This document shows, in pieces, positions 35,889-46,079 of a stretch of DNA of 64,000 bases. The stretch spans positions 682,001 to 746,000 of the forward strand of contig JAJFPB010000010.1 of NCBI GenBank assembly GCA_020881915.1, given 5' to 3'. This DNA is from Paramyrothecium sp. XJ0827. Lineage: Eukaryota; Ascomycota; Sordariomycetes; Hypocreales; Stachybotryaceae. A program made the translations under genes and the position numbers. Every line of letters begins with the position of its first letter. The first letter of the stretch is position 1. The notes below the pieces were generated by a model. That model worked only from the letters and a program-made list of their open reading frames with translations. It was not told the origin of the DNA and did no database searches.

Positions 35889-36979
35889 TCATCTTTCAAC
35901 GGCAGAGAGCAAAGTCTTTCTCCTTGTCGGCTTCGAAAAAGTAGCAGAATGAAGTATTGGACTTTCTGCTCCCGTCGTGCCGGCGATTTCGTACCTCTTG
36001 CCGAAGCCTTTCGTATCGAGCGTTGGAGCTCGACGGATGGTGTTTCCAGCACTTAGATGCGACCAAAGACAAAATGAAACAAGAGACATTGCAACACTCA
36101 TCCAGTTGAGTGTATAAACCAAATGGCCTTGTCTCTGACCTCTTGTATTCATTTCTGTCTCGCTTGTACGCTGGATAAGCCGGTCAAATGTGAAATGTGC
36201 AGCCGCCGCGATCGCCATTGTCGAAGCAAATGACAGCTAGAAAGTCAAATCGTGTCAGCCCTTGGTTCGATGAGCACCTTCTCTACGGACGGAATTGCGA
36301 CGAGACTCACGGAGGAAACAAAGACCGTTACCGTGCTCACGTGGCTGGAAGACAGACTTCGACGCCCCGAAAACAGCGTAATCCCCACAATTGCGGTGGC
36401 TAAGATATAGGCCAGGTAGAGACCGTTGGGTCCATGCTCTAGCCAGAAGAAGCGCGTTCCTTCTTTGTGTACCTGGGCACCCCAGACAGACCAATATCGG
36501 TAGAGATTGTAGAGCGATTTTGTCCCTGGTTTCGAACAAAAGTCGATGCTGTATCTGGTGCCATTGTTGGAGATGTGGCCGCTGCAATACGTCCAGAGAT
36601 AAAGAGCATAGAAATCTTTGTGTTTGGGAAAGTCGTTTGCGTCAGGGAGGCCACGGAACGACTCGTGGCCTATCGTGGTTTGTACGTCGGAGCAGTCCAT
36701 CTTGTGCAAGTCAGATCCTTCATTCAATTGAAACACTGCAAGCTATCCGAAAGGCACGCTTACAACTGCAAAACTTAGCGGACCCACGCCTCCGCGGGGT
36801 GACCCAGTGCCAGACATTAGCACAATCAAAAGACATGTCAAGGAAATGCCAGTTGTCGACAGGGCGGCCACGATGCGGGACCTTCTGCCCACAAGAGGTG
36901 ATTTGGCCCGATTTGAGGCAGGCATGTTGATCTGAGATGGAGAAAATGGTGTGATGGAAGAAGCGTGAGAAGCTGGCAT
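35889..36979 (-). CDS. SUR7/PalI-family four-TM protein
   Basis: Three exons: 36979-36764, 36700-36311, 36236-35889 (317 aa; an ATG at 36925 is a possible alternative start). All joins are phase 0; intron 1 is 62 nt (GTAAGC-CACAAG), intron 2 is 73 nt. Topology: TM1 IVAALSTTGISLTCLLIVLM, a ~100-residue extracellular loop containing FYALYLWTYCSG and Cys pairs, then TM2 GLYLAYILATAIVGITLF, TM3 around VTVFVSSLSFASTMAIAAA and TM4 LNWMSVAMSLVSFCLW. The loop motif YxLYLWxYCxG is the signature of fungal SUR7/PalI proteins, which organise eisosomes or take part in pH sensing at the plasma membrane. Which of the two cannot be decided. Confidence 0.8.
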
Positions 36980-37691
36980 ATCCAAAGAAAATAGCCGACG
37001 AGGGTAACGTTCCTTTCTATTCTCAGACCATACGAGCCTCAAACAGCAAAAGCTTATCTGGCTCAATCAGCCTAGCTTGTAGTATGTTGCCAAGCTGAGG
37101 CTAACTTCAGAGCTAGTCTAGGCACGGGGCACTCAATTCCAAGGCCAAATAATCACATGAACGCCGGAAAGCCTTTTGAGGGGAGGACTGGGGGCTGACT
37201 GTCCTATGGCGGTCTCTCGTCAGAACGCCAACGGTTTAGCTACGTCCCCGGCTCTCTAGATTGTGTAGGTTCAGCAATCCTTCTGCATGGTAAAAAAAGG
37301 TTTGTCGCGTAAGGTCTAGAACGTCTTACCCTAAGATTTACGTCTAAGTCCTTAGCTAAAGCTTAACCACGGCGGGCCGGAGCGTTTAGTGGGTGTACGG
37401 TGCTCTCATTCGCGAGAAGGACGAAATTCCCGTGCCTTGAATTGTCACATGGACGTCAATTCAGCCTTAACCAGTGGTCCAAGTCCCGTTAAGGCTAGAG
37501 TGATGTTTGGTTGTGAACCAAGCCACGACGAGGAGGGTCAGGTCTGTTATTAACACGAACATTTGCGAGAATGAAGCATTGTGCATATAACCTGGCTCGA
37601 GGAAGGCCTGAGAACTTTATCACAGTACCAGGGCATCTCACATAAAGCCAAATACGTTGTTGTACGTTGAAGTTATCCCAGCAATCCCATC
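36980..37691. other. Divergent promoter region
   Basis: Between the SUR7-like gene (-) and the transposon-split gene (+). No gene seen. Confidence 0.5.
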
Positions 37692-39003
37692 ATGGCTGCA
37701 CTAAGCCTTCAAACGCCTTCAATGGCTAGCGCCTTTATTCACATAATACTGTTCGCTCGTTTGGTTCATTCAGTACAATTTGTTTGCCACGACGGATCTC
37801 TTGCGTCCTGTGGCGACGGCAGTGTTCCAATGCTTCATGACGCACTCTTTGCCCGCGATGACCTACATGTTCGCTCAATGTGTCCCAAGACCTGCAACGT
37901 CTTCCGCAATGGCTGCGACCCTACGACGGCACCGACTTGTATCTATCCAGATCCGAAGGTGCGCAACCCTCGGGCTGCATGTGCCTGCCGCCCGGGATAC
38001 AAGGCCAGCAATGCCGCAAATGGCGATACACAAAAACACTGGCGGCTTCCGGTCGTTGGCCAAGAGCACCGTGTTTGGGTCGCCGAAGGTGTCAAATGTG
38101 ACGCACTTTGCGGAGGCTACGGGGCCCAGAGTTGCACAGAAGTAACTATCCTCGGATCCGATTGCGTGGGCGACGGGGCTCCTTCTGGCGCTGGTGGCAG
38201 ATCGTCATATTCCGAGGGTGCCGGTGCTGGAGCCGATATGTCTTACTCCAGTGTCGATGCTCCGAGTAGTACTGTAGCACAACCATATGGATGGAATACT
38301 TCCTCGACCGAGAAGTACGCTCAGTCAACAAGCACTCCCTACGAAGCTCCGCGGTATAACGAGAGTCCAGGAGATCCAGTACCGCCAGCTCAGTGGGAGG
38401 CTAATCCATTGAATGAGGAATATGTAGACCTCCCGTCCCCTGACACGGCAACAGACGCCTACAAGGAAATTAAGTCTAATCCTCATCCGGACCCGCTTGC
38501 GGAAGGTGAGCTCAATCCTAAACATGCCTTATACGAGGAAAACGCATCCTCCACCGCTAGAACCACATACACGAAGTCAGATTCCGTTACTGGAACAGAC
38601 TCGTACACGAGTTCTAAACCCACACCAGGGAGGAACCAGTACCCATCGCTCTCAGCAGAGGATCTTTCTTCCAATTGGGAAATTCCAAAGTTTCTAGCTC
38701 CTCCGACTGGCACGAACGACTCGGTCTCGGATGATCTAGGTGATCTTCCGAGGCCGTTAGACCCCCCAACCAGTGACCAGCAACTAGAGCGCCGAGACGA
38801 TAACCTGAGCTGGAGGGATCAAGCAATCAAAATGGGGTGGGCAGCATATCTGGAGCAATGGAACTGGTATATGTCCAAACTTGCATTCACCGGGAGCGAG
38901 TTCCCGATGGATGAGCGACCCGGGCTTTGCTCTGATATTCAAGATGCCGTTATTCGAGGCTGTACGCGAGGCATTGAGATCCAAAATTCAAACTGCGCCT
39001 TGG

Positions 39004-39011
39004 GTAAAGAC
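39004..39011. repeat. hAT target-site duplication, left copy
   Basis: GTAAAGAC directly precedes the left terminal repeat and is identical to 41909-41916. Eight bases is the standard duplication length of hAT elements. Confidence 0.97.
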
Positions 39012-39031
39012 CAGGGTAGGGAATCAATCCA
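39012..39031 (+). repeat. hAT left terminal inverted repeat
   Basis: 20 bp, perfect complement of the right terminal repeat. Confidence 0.97.
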
Positions 39032-39362
39032 TCCACGTCAATATCCGGCTTCGTGGATTGAATTGACGGCTTACTCAGCAGAGTGCTCATGGATTGATGT
39101 CCACGAGGCTATCTGTGGATTGATGTCCATAATATTGAACTCGTGGAACACCCTTGTCACATTCACTCGGATTTCCTAATCGGGTAATTCATGAACCAAT
39201 CGCCGAAACTTCTATTGCCTTACTCCTGGTGCTTCTCCAAACAAGCCCGTCCAACAGCCTCCTCTAACGCTGTATCGTCAAGCAGTATGCTATCAGCATC
39301 TTCGATTATCCCTGCGCGTAACCAAGATCGCAGCGTTTGGATTAGTCCAATGGTCCCAGCGT

Positions 39363-41582
39363 CTAAGCGGTTTCGGAGGGCGTGACCATCAACCCAGTGG
39401 CGGAGAACAGTCTCTCGCACTCTGAGCTCATCGCCGGCACTGTCATGACGTCGAGAGCCATTCGAGATAGCCTCGGGTACTCAAACCTCTTGAGTATCCA
39501 ATATTCAACAGGGTCGACGACGTCCCTGTCGCTTCCAGACACATTGGCTTGCCACCGGACGTATTCATCCGCTTGACCAGCGAAGGGCTGACTTTGACGG
39601 TATCTGTTACGATACCGATCAAAGGATGACAACGTCGTCTTTCGCCTCTTTACAACCGGGCCTTCGGGAGACGTGACAGTGATTTGTAGGTCTCTGTATT
39701 CTGTCTCCCAAAGATGTTGCACGATATCCTTCGCTTCATCGATCCAGCCCGGGTGCTGTTGACCCCAAACCTCGTCGAAGTAGTCCCATCGTAGGCTAGG
39801 GTGTAAGGCAGCCGCGGCGTAGTATACTGGTGAATCCCTCAAAGTATTGTAGTATTTATCGAGCTTCTTCCAGCCAAGGTTGATATTGAAAACAAATTGC
39901 TCCGGCTCGGGATGCCTCTCGACATGCGATTTTGCGTCCTCAAGCTTCCCAAGTAGGAATTCGAAGGCCTCCAGGACATCGGTCATAGAGCCAAAGGTTT
40001 CCCTAACTCCAGACGATCGATATCGCGACTGTCCGTCTCCCTGAAGCACTTGTACAACCACGTGAAAGTCGGAGAGGATCTCATCAAACGTCCTCAGCAC
40101 CGCCCAATCGTTCTCGTTGAGGAAGCTGGACTCCTCGAGGCAGGGGAAACTTCCGTCCTGTCTCACCTTTTCGAGCATCTCGAGTAGTCTCTTGGCTTTG
40201 GCAATGAATTCTTCGTAGAAGGGCTGCAGGCGAAGCATTCGTTTTATCATATAGTACTGGGATAACCATCTAGTATCGTTATCAAGGACAACGTCAACTG
40301 GCTGTTGCTTTCCAACTTGAGGATCATCAGACGCTGCAAATGAGTCTTGCTGCAGTTGACGAAGTAACTGAGTCAGCAAATCGGAGCGATGGACCCAAAC
40401 GACAAAGTTATGTGCTTTTCCGACAGGGCCTTTCCGCATCCACTCGTCATGGGTTGCTCTCGCCAAAGGCTCCCCCTTGACGAGAGATGTCTCAAACGCA
40501 TCAACATCCTTTCCAAAGAGAAGGGATTTAACAACAAGATTAAGGATGTGTCCTATGCATCGAACACGTCGTCGCACCGGATCGAATTTCAGCTCTTCTG
40601 CTATCTCTGCCATGGCAGTTTCATTGTTTGCTGCATTATCGAGAGTGAAGTAACCGACCTTGTCCTCGATGCCAAACGACCTGATGATCTCAAGGATCTC
40701 GGCCGCAATGTTCTCTCCGGTATGCCGTTCTACTAGCTCTGGAATACCGAGCACGACTTTTTGGAGCTGATTCTCGTTGTCCCTGAAGACGGCCGTCACG
40801 CCATATAGCGCGTGACGATTCCTGGTCCTTGCGCCGTCAAAGGCAATGTGGATCTGACCCGGCGACCTGTTCAAGACCTCTTGCACCGTGCTATGATACC
40901 GGTCGAATTGTTGAACCGCCAGTCTGTGCACGGTCTTCGCCGTAATGTGCGCGCTCGTAACCTTGATCGCTGGATTGAGGTATTCGAAAATCTGTTGCAA
41001 TCGAGGGTGTTCAGCCTGCTTAAACGATTGCTGGCTTTCGACTATCCAGTTGACAATGAGCTTCTGAAACTCTCCTCGATCGAAGCGTTTGATCAAGCTA
41101 TTGGCCAGTGCTTGATCCTTTGGATCGGAACGTTTGAGGCCCATGAAGTCCGAAATAGAAGCAAGCACCCTCTTGCCTCCTTTCTTCTGTGACGGTGTTG
41201 ATCGTCGTCCTGATGGATCCCAGTAGCCGTGAGCTTTCCAGAGGTGGAGTTCAGCGTTTTGGGTACCTTTGGATTCGTATGACTGCGGTGTGGGGGTATT
41301 CTGGCGCACACATGGCATACAGATCCATCGTCGGGATGTTTTGGATTGAATCTCAACCCCGTAATTCCATACCCATGACAGAGTATCTTTGTTGCGCTCG
41401 GCCAGCGTGAATTCCTTCCAGACGCGGAAGATCCTCCGCTCCTCATCACTTGTCGGTGCCCAAGTAGAAGGTTGGAGGACTTCGGGGTCCGGATCCAGAG
41501 CAGGCTGAGGGACCTCGGCATGCCGCTCGTTGTTGGTCGGTAGTTTAGGGTCAAGAGGTAAGTCCGCCATCTCGAAATTCAA
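39363..41582 (-). CDS. hAT transposase (C-terminus shifted out of frame)
   Basis: One uninterrupted 739-codon frame. Domains in order: BED-type zinc finger (WICMPC ... HLWKAH), a helical insertion region, RNase-H-like core with the first Asp in IAFDGARTRN, the second in TLDNAANNE, the hAT C-x2-H motif RCIGHILNL, NDTRWLSQYYMI, and the hATC dimerisation block EYPRLSRMALDVMTVPAMSSECERLFSATGLMVTP. The frame then stops at SETA. The expected continuation (RNRLDAGTIGLIQTLRSWL..., ~51 codons to a stop at 39220) is open in another frame starting at the same place, about 39374-39378. One lost base explains this. The truncated protein keeps the catalytic residues but loses the end of the dimerisation region, so activity is uncertain. 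Confidence 0.93.
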   Translation of the reverse strand: MNFEMADLPLDPKLPTNNERHAEVPQPALDPDPEVLQPSTWAPTSDEERRIFRVWKEFTLAERNKDTLSWVWNYGVEIQSKTSRRWICMPCVRQNTPTPQSYESKGTQNAELHLWKAHGYWDPSGRRSTPSQKKGGKRVLASISDFMGLKRSDPKDQALANSLIKRFDRGEFQKLIVNWIVESQQSFKQAEHPRLQQIFEYLNPAIKVTSAHITAKTVHRLAVQQFDRYHSTVQEVLNRSPGQIHIAFDGARTRNRHALYGVTAVFRDNENQLQKVVLGIPELVERHTGENIAAEILEIIRSFGIEDKVGYFTLDNAANNETAMAEIAEELKFDPVRRRVRCIGHILNLVVKSLLFGKDVDAFETSLVKGEPLARATHDEWMRKGPVGKAHNFVVWVHRSDLLTQLLRQLQQDSFAASDDPQVGKQQPVDVVLDNDTRWLSQYYMIKRMLRLQPFYEEFIAKAKRLLEMLEKVRQDGSFPCLEESSFLNENDWAVLRTFDEILSDFHVVVQVLQGDGQSRYRSSGVRETFGSMTDVLEAFEFLLGKLEDAKSHVERHPEPEQFVFNINLGWKKLDKYYNTLRDSPVYYAAAALHPSLRWDYFDEVWGQQHPGWIDEAKDIVQHLWETEYRDLQITVTSPEGPVVKRRKTTLSSFDRYRNRYRQSQPFAGQADEYVRWQANVSGSDRDVVDPVEYWILKRFEYPRLSRMALDVMTVPAMSSECERLFSATGLMVTPSETA

Positions 41583-41888
41583 GGTTCACCAACCGTACGA
41601 ATCGAGTAAATGGAGGAACCTTCGCGTTCGGGCATTATAGCGCGTCACGACGTGTCGAAACGCGCCGGAGGTATTGCCTGATTAGATGTGTTAGTGTTTG
41701 GGTTGAAATACGTAGTAAATATTAACGAAATATATCAAGACATTCCACCCCTGACTAGCGTCCACGTCAATCCACATCTCAATCCACGAGCCCCCATCAG
41801 TGGATGGATGGATTACATAACAACAGGTCTCGTGGATTGACGTGGACGTGGATTGAAGTCAACATATTGATCAATACCGTGGAAGTCG

Positions 41889-41908
41889 TGGATTGATTCC
41901 CTACCCTG
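41889..41908 (-). repeat. hAT right terminal inverted repeat
   Basis: 20 bp, perfect complement of 39012-39031. Confidence 0.97.
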
Positions 41909-41916
41909 GTAAAGAC
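41909..41916. repeat. hAT target-site duplication, right copy
   Basis: GTAAAGAC, identical to 39004-39011. The host reading frame resumes directly behind it. Confidence 0.97.
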
Positions 41917-42960
41917 GCTGCCGATCCTCACTGCCAAACATCAACCCTCGATACTGGTTGTTGTGATGGTTACAGACAGGAGCACCAGGGTGTGTGGTGT
42001 AGGGGACGTTGGTCGAATTCGAATCTAGGCCGATTGATGGGAGAGATGCAAGACACCTGCGCCATTGTGACTGCTGGTGGTAGATCGTACGTGAAGCTTT
42101 ACCAGTCACTGCTGCTACTCGATGCCCTTGCGAAGGTCATGGTGGAGGGCGGAGGCGGATTTCCGTTCATGGAAAAGCTGGCTGAGGTTGAGAGCATGTG
42201 GGCTCGCTGGCGTCGAGGCGTACGCGAGCTGGTAGGCGGAAATCCTAGTGAAGGACTGAACTATCTAGGAGAGATCTCGACAAAGGTGTCACGTGGTGAC
42301 AAGGGTGTCAACGGTGTCGCCTGGAGTGAGGCTCTGGAGCACCTGATCGGGGAAAAGGTCGACGAATTCATGCTGGAGTCGATCCACGTCGCATTTGATG
42401 TATATGCTGTTATGCGCGAAAGGGAATATCTGCGATCTATCTCAGTCATCCAAAAATCTGACGACAAGAGCTTGTCCACGACAAAGGCCGCCGCAAGGAC
42501 ATTTGCCATGAAAGTTGGCGAGATTATGCAACCGGCGGCCCTGGGGCGATTTGACAAGGTTCAAGATCAGGCGACTATGGAAACAGCTGTGGAAGACTAC
42601 AAGAAGTTTCTTCAGGGCGAACTGGCGTTCAGAGCAGCAAGGGCATGGGCAGTGGTGACGAGAATCAGCCGGGTCACAGGAAGCTGGAATTAATTTATTA
42701 ACTTTCGCGGAATGATTGCAAGAGAAGGCGTGGAGTATTGGGCACATTGAATGCTGTAGGTTTTTCTTTTCAGTTTGTTCTGAAGATAATGCTTTCAATT
42801 ATCGAATAGGGATATAATGAGTTAATCTGAACAGTTGAGCTTCTTGTGATGAGAAAGTCCGAGGATGCATCAAATATGAGGACCGAGGTATGATGCCCCA
42901 TCGTGGTGAACATTGATATCTCTAGCCTCTTCAGGCTCTCTGTTTTTCCATCTTCGCCTC

Positions 42961-44818
42961 TTAGCACTGTAATCTCTGCAGGCTGAAACTGCTAAGTCGC
43001 ATTGGCTCCTCGGCCGGTGTGACGGGTTGCTCATCTTGAAAATTCTGGTTTCCAGAGAGCCCACCCTTGACTTCTACGTTTCTGCAAGTCAAGCTAATGA
43101 GGAACCCAACGACAGATATACCTGTCATAACCCACCAAACTGTTTTCATGCTATCCGCATATACCCATCTATAGGCCTCTTGTACAGACGCTGGGAATCC
43201 GTTGATAGTCTCATATGCAACCTCTGCTAGCTCGCTAGGGATGCTCATGCTTACAGGAATTGAGCCGTCCTCAATTTCAGTCTTGACATGCTGCGTCCAT
43301 TCGTTCTGGAAGATAACACCACCAAGCCCGACGCCAAAAGTTGTCCCAAGGCTACGAGCAAACACTTGCATGCTTGTGGCAATGCCGACATCATCCCCGT
43401 GCTGTCCGGCCTGCACCGCGAAGAGGGGCATTGGGAACAGGATACCGGCACCTATAGATGCTAGACAGCGAGGAGCATATAGCACGGCGTTGCTGCTGTC
43501 AGGCTCCATCGTGACCTACATAATTAATTAGTCGTGTCGAGGCGCAAATAAGTAAGAAATTGGATTCTTAGTAGCACGTACATTTGATCCAAGCCCTACC
43601 GCTAGTAATACCCACCCAATTACAATGAGATACTTGAACTTTTGCGTCCTTTTAACAATGATACTGGCCACGAGACCAGCAGGTGCAGTGAAGGCAATCG
43701 TGGTCATAACTTCCAATACCGAATGAAGCAGACTGTGTTGCATTGCACCGAGAAACTATCGACATTAGCATTGCATATTCACAATTACGATAACGAGACT
43801 CACAAAGAGAATGAAGTAGTATGCCAAGCACCACATGATTAAGCCTTGCAAATAACTGGTGGTGAACCCTGTGATGGCGCACCTGTCGTTGAAGATCCTC
43901 AGAGGCATCATTGGTTCAGAAGCGATACGCCACTCAACAAGTAGGAAGACGGGGTAAATGGCGAGTCCTAGGATCAAGGGTACAAGCACCCTTGCTGACT
44001 TCCAAGGAGCAGCCACACCTCCAGATGTAAGTCCCACCAGGAAGAGAGTCGATGCGGCTGTGAAGAGGAAAAGCCCGATCCAATCGATACGGCCCAACTT
44101 CTTCATAAAGGAAGATGTGTCTTGCTGCAATTGCAGGCAAATGTAGAGTCCAGCAAAGGCAATCGCACATATTGGGAGGTTGATCCAGAAAACACATCTC
44201 CATGTTGTGTAGGTGGCAATAGCACCGCCGATAGGAATGCTATTCCGGTTAACACTGGACCGGTTGCACATTTAAGAAGAAGCCTTACCCAATATTTGTA
44301 CCCAACGCCCAAGCGAGAGCAGCAAACGCCATATACAAGCCTCGCTCGCTCATGGTGCTAATGTCAGACAGAATGACTTGAACGAGCTGGATCATGCCAC
44401 CGGCTCCGATGCCCTGTACTACCCTTCCAGCAATGAGCCATGTTATGTTCCGTGCGGTGGCGCACAGGATGCTGGCGAAGGTGAATATACCAACTGCTAT
44501 GAGGATCGGCCACTTTCGGCCGAAGATTTCGCTCGTGGTTCCGTATATCGGGATGGTGACCGTTTGCCCCAGGAGAAATGCCGTGCCCACCCAGAAGGCT
44601 TCGATGCTGGTGCTCTCAAGGTCTGCAGCGATGGCGGCCAAGCAAGCCCCAACAATCACCGCATCCATTGAGCCGACAACGGTGACTGCGCAAAGGAAGA
44701 AGACGGTAAGCTTGAACTTCAAGGACTTTGGCCTCTTCCCGTCAGTGTCTGGTGATGATCCAATGGCCGGCTTCATTTCGTCACGCCCGCTGCCCTTTAC
44801 GTGTTGATACGATGACAT
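42961..44818 (-). CDS. MFS drug:H+ antiporter, DHA2 (14-TM) type
   Basis: Four exons: 44818-44289, 44239-43804, 43755-43582, 43515-42961 (564 aa). The N-terminal tail is polar; TM1 starts at FKLTVFFLCAVTVVGSMDAV, with the DHA2-typical motif D1 region LDxTIV replaced by MDAVIV. Motif A is YGTTSEIFGRKWPIL and motif C-like GRVVQGIGAGG follows. WRCVFWINLP is the conserved loop before TM6 in fungal DHA2 carriers. About 14 hydrophobic segments are seen. Such proteins export toxins, drugs or polyketide-type metabolites. There is no biosynthetic core gene next to it. It is convergent with the split gene (stops 267 bp apart). Confidence 0.9.
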
Positions 44819-46079
44819 CGTGTGAGAGACGGAGGATGTGAGTATGAGAAATCCCAACGAGGAAGATGGCCAGAGGTCAAGGAGGAACAATTTGCAACAC
44901 CCGGCAGTAGTTTCTCAATGAATACCGGGGGGGGGGGGCAACCATTTTGACATTTTATGCTCCGCAGGTAACCAGTGCTACTCTAGGTCCAAGATGAGAA
45001 TCCACAGAATGGCCGCCGCGGGTGAAGACGAGATTAGACTGATCACCCAGAAAACGCAAAGGAGCGCACATGAGTGAGAATGACTTTGTAGATCTCATTT
45101 GAGTGGCGAGAATCGCTAGCTCATGTAGTGTGGAACACTGTGCCTCATGACATTTCCTCGCAAACAAGGTATGTGCCGTGTACAAACAGAATCTGACGTA
45201 TGTCCATAATTTTCTCCTTTCCATCACCAACCAATTGCAAGTTCAGTTGAGACAAGAGGAGTGAGCCGCAAAAATGGCCTTGCAGGGATCTGAAGTGTCC
45301 ATGACCGGATTCGGTCGCCCAAACGATGGCAGGATCAAAGCCTGTTCAACTCTACGCTTTGGCGCTTATTCTAATCTTTTCCCAGACCCTGTGGTGGGAC
45401 ATCTACCTGTGGATCGATATAGCCGAGACATGCTTGGCTCGCTGCGACTCAGCTCACTAACCCTTCCCTGATCTGTTTATTGACTCACCGGACTTGACAA
45501 GTTCCTTCGTTACCAGCCGTAAGGACGCTTGAGCATGCTTCAATCCCCACATGGCATCTACTTGGCGCTCGTGTGTCCATCCATTTACGGGTGATGAGTT
45601 ATTGATGGAAGCTGGGTCTAAGTGTAGAGAATCGGCCCACGCCAAAGGGCCAAAGGTCCCCATGCGCAAAGGGATGTCCACAATAATACGCACAAACTTG
45701 GTAGCACCGACCATCGTGTCAGGCTCATCGTCTAGCGATCCATATTAGTCAAATCGCGCACATTAAGCCCGGCCCCCAACATCTGGCCCAACGGTTTGCG
45801 CGATCCCTGCAGGCACCGCAACTTCAACACATCAGGTACAAATGAAATGCAGTGACGCCTTTTAAATACCTGCAAATGCTGAAGAAAAGTGTCAGTGATC
45901 GGCTGAAAGCTTGTTGGTCTCACTCACCAATAGCTATCGGGAAGTTTTAGTCCGAGGCCACGGAGCACCGATGCAAAGTCATCTCTGACAACGGGCAGCT
46001 GTAAAGGAGACTTTACTCCTACCTTGACAAAATTCTTCAAGTTACACCCATCATTTATAAACTCCAAGGCTGTTGCGAC
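44819..46079. other. Divergent intergenic region with a possible gene remnant
   Basis: Holds a 12-G homopolymer at 44927-44938. On the minus strand between about 46030 and 45457 several short open pieces follow each other (for example VVRDDFASVLRGLGLKLPDS, LKLRCLQGSRKPLGQMLGAG, MVGATKFVRIIVDIPLRMG) with plausible splice signals between, but the introns could not be resolved and no family was recognised. It may be a small multi-exon gene or a decayed one. Confidence 0.25.

Larger units (their letters stand above)
39012..41908 (-). mobile_element. hAT DNA transposon (2,897 bp)
   Basis: Terminal inverted repeats of 20 bp are perfect: CAGGGTAGGG... at 39012-39031 and its complement at 41889-41908. 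CAG ends and the 8-bp duplication are hAT hallmarks. Inside the ends, copies of the subterminal motif GTGGATTGA/TCAATCCAC occur on both sides (39052-39130 and 41770-41890). One transposase gene lies on the minus strand. Identical duplications, perfect terminal repeats and an almost intact ORF point to a recent insertion that escaped repeat-induced mutation. Confidence 0.97.
37692..42693 (+). pseudogene. Secreted-protein gene split by a hAT transposon
   Basis: The 5' part (37692-39011, 440 codons) and 3' part (41917-42693, 258 codons plus stop) are both free of stops and introns and share one frame across a single copy of the target duplication, so the gene before insertion coded ~698 aa. The N-terminus has a signal peptide (FIHIILFARLVHSVQ) and ~20 Cys in the first third (CACRPGYKA, VKCDALCGG). 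A long Ser/Thr/Pro-rich middle region follows, and the C-terminus (after CCDGYRQEHQG) is a helical domain of ~210 residues. In the present allele translation runs 55 codons into the transposon and stops at 39179, giving a 495-aa product without the C-terminal domain. No family was recognised. Excision of the element could restore the frame. Confidence 0.88.

Noticed and set aside
44927..44938. Run of 12 G
   Set aside because: Simple homopolymer in non-coding DNA; its exact length is prone to sequencing error.
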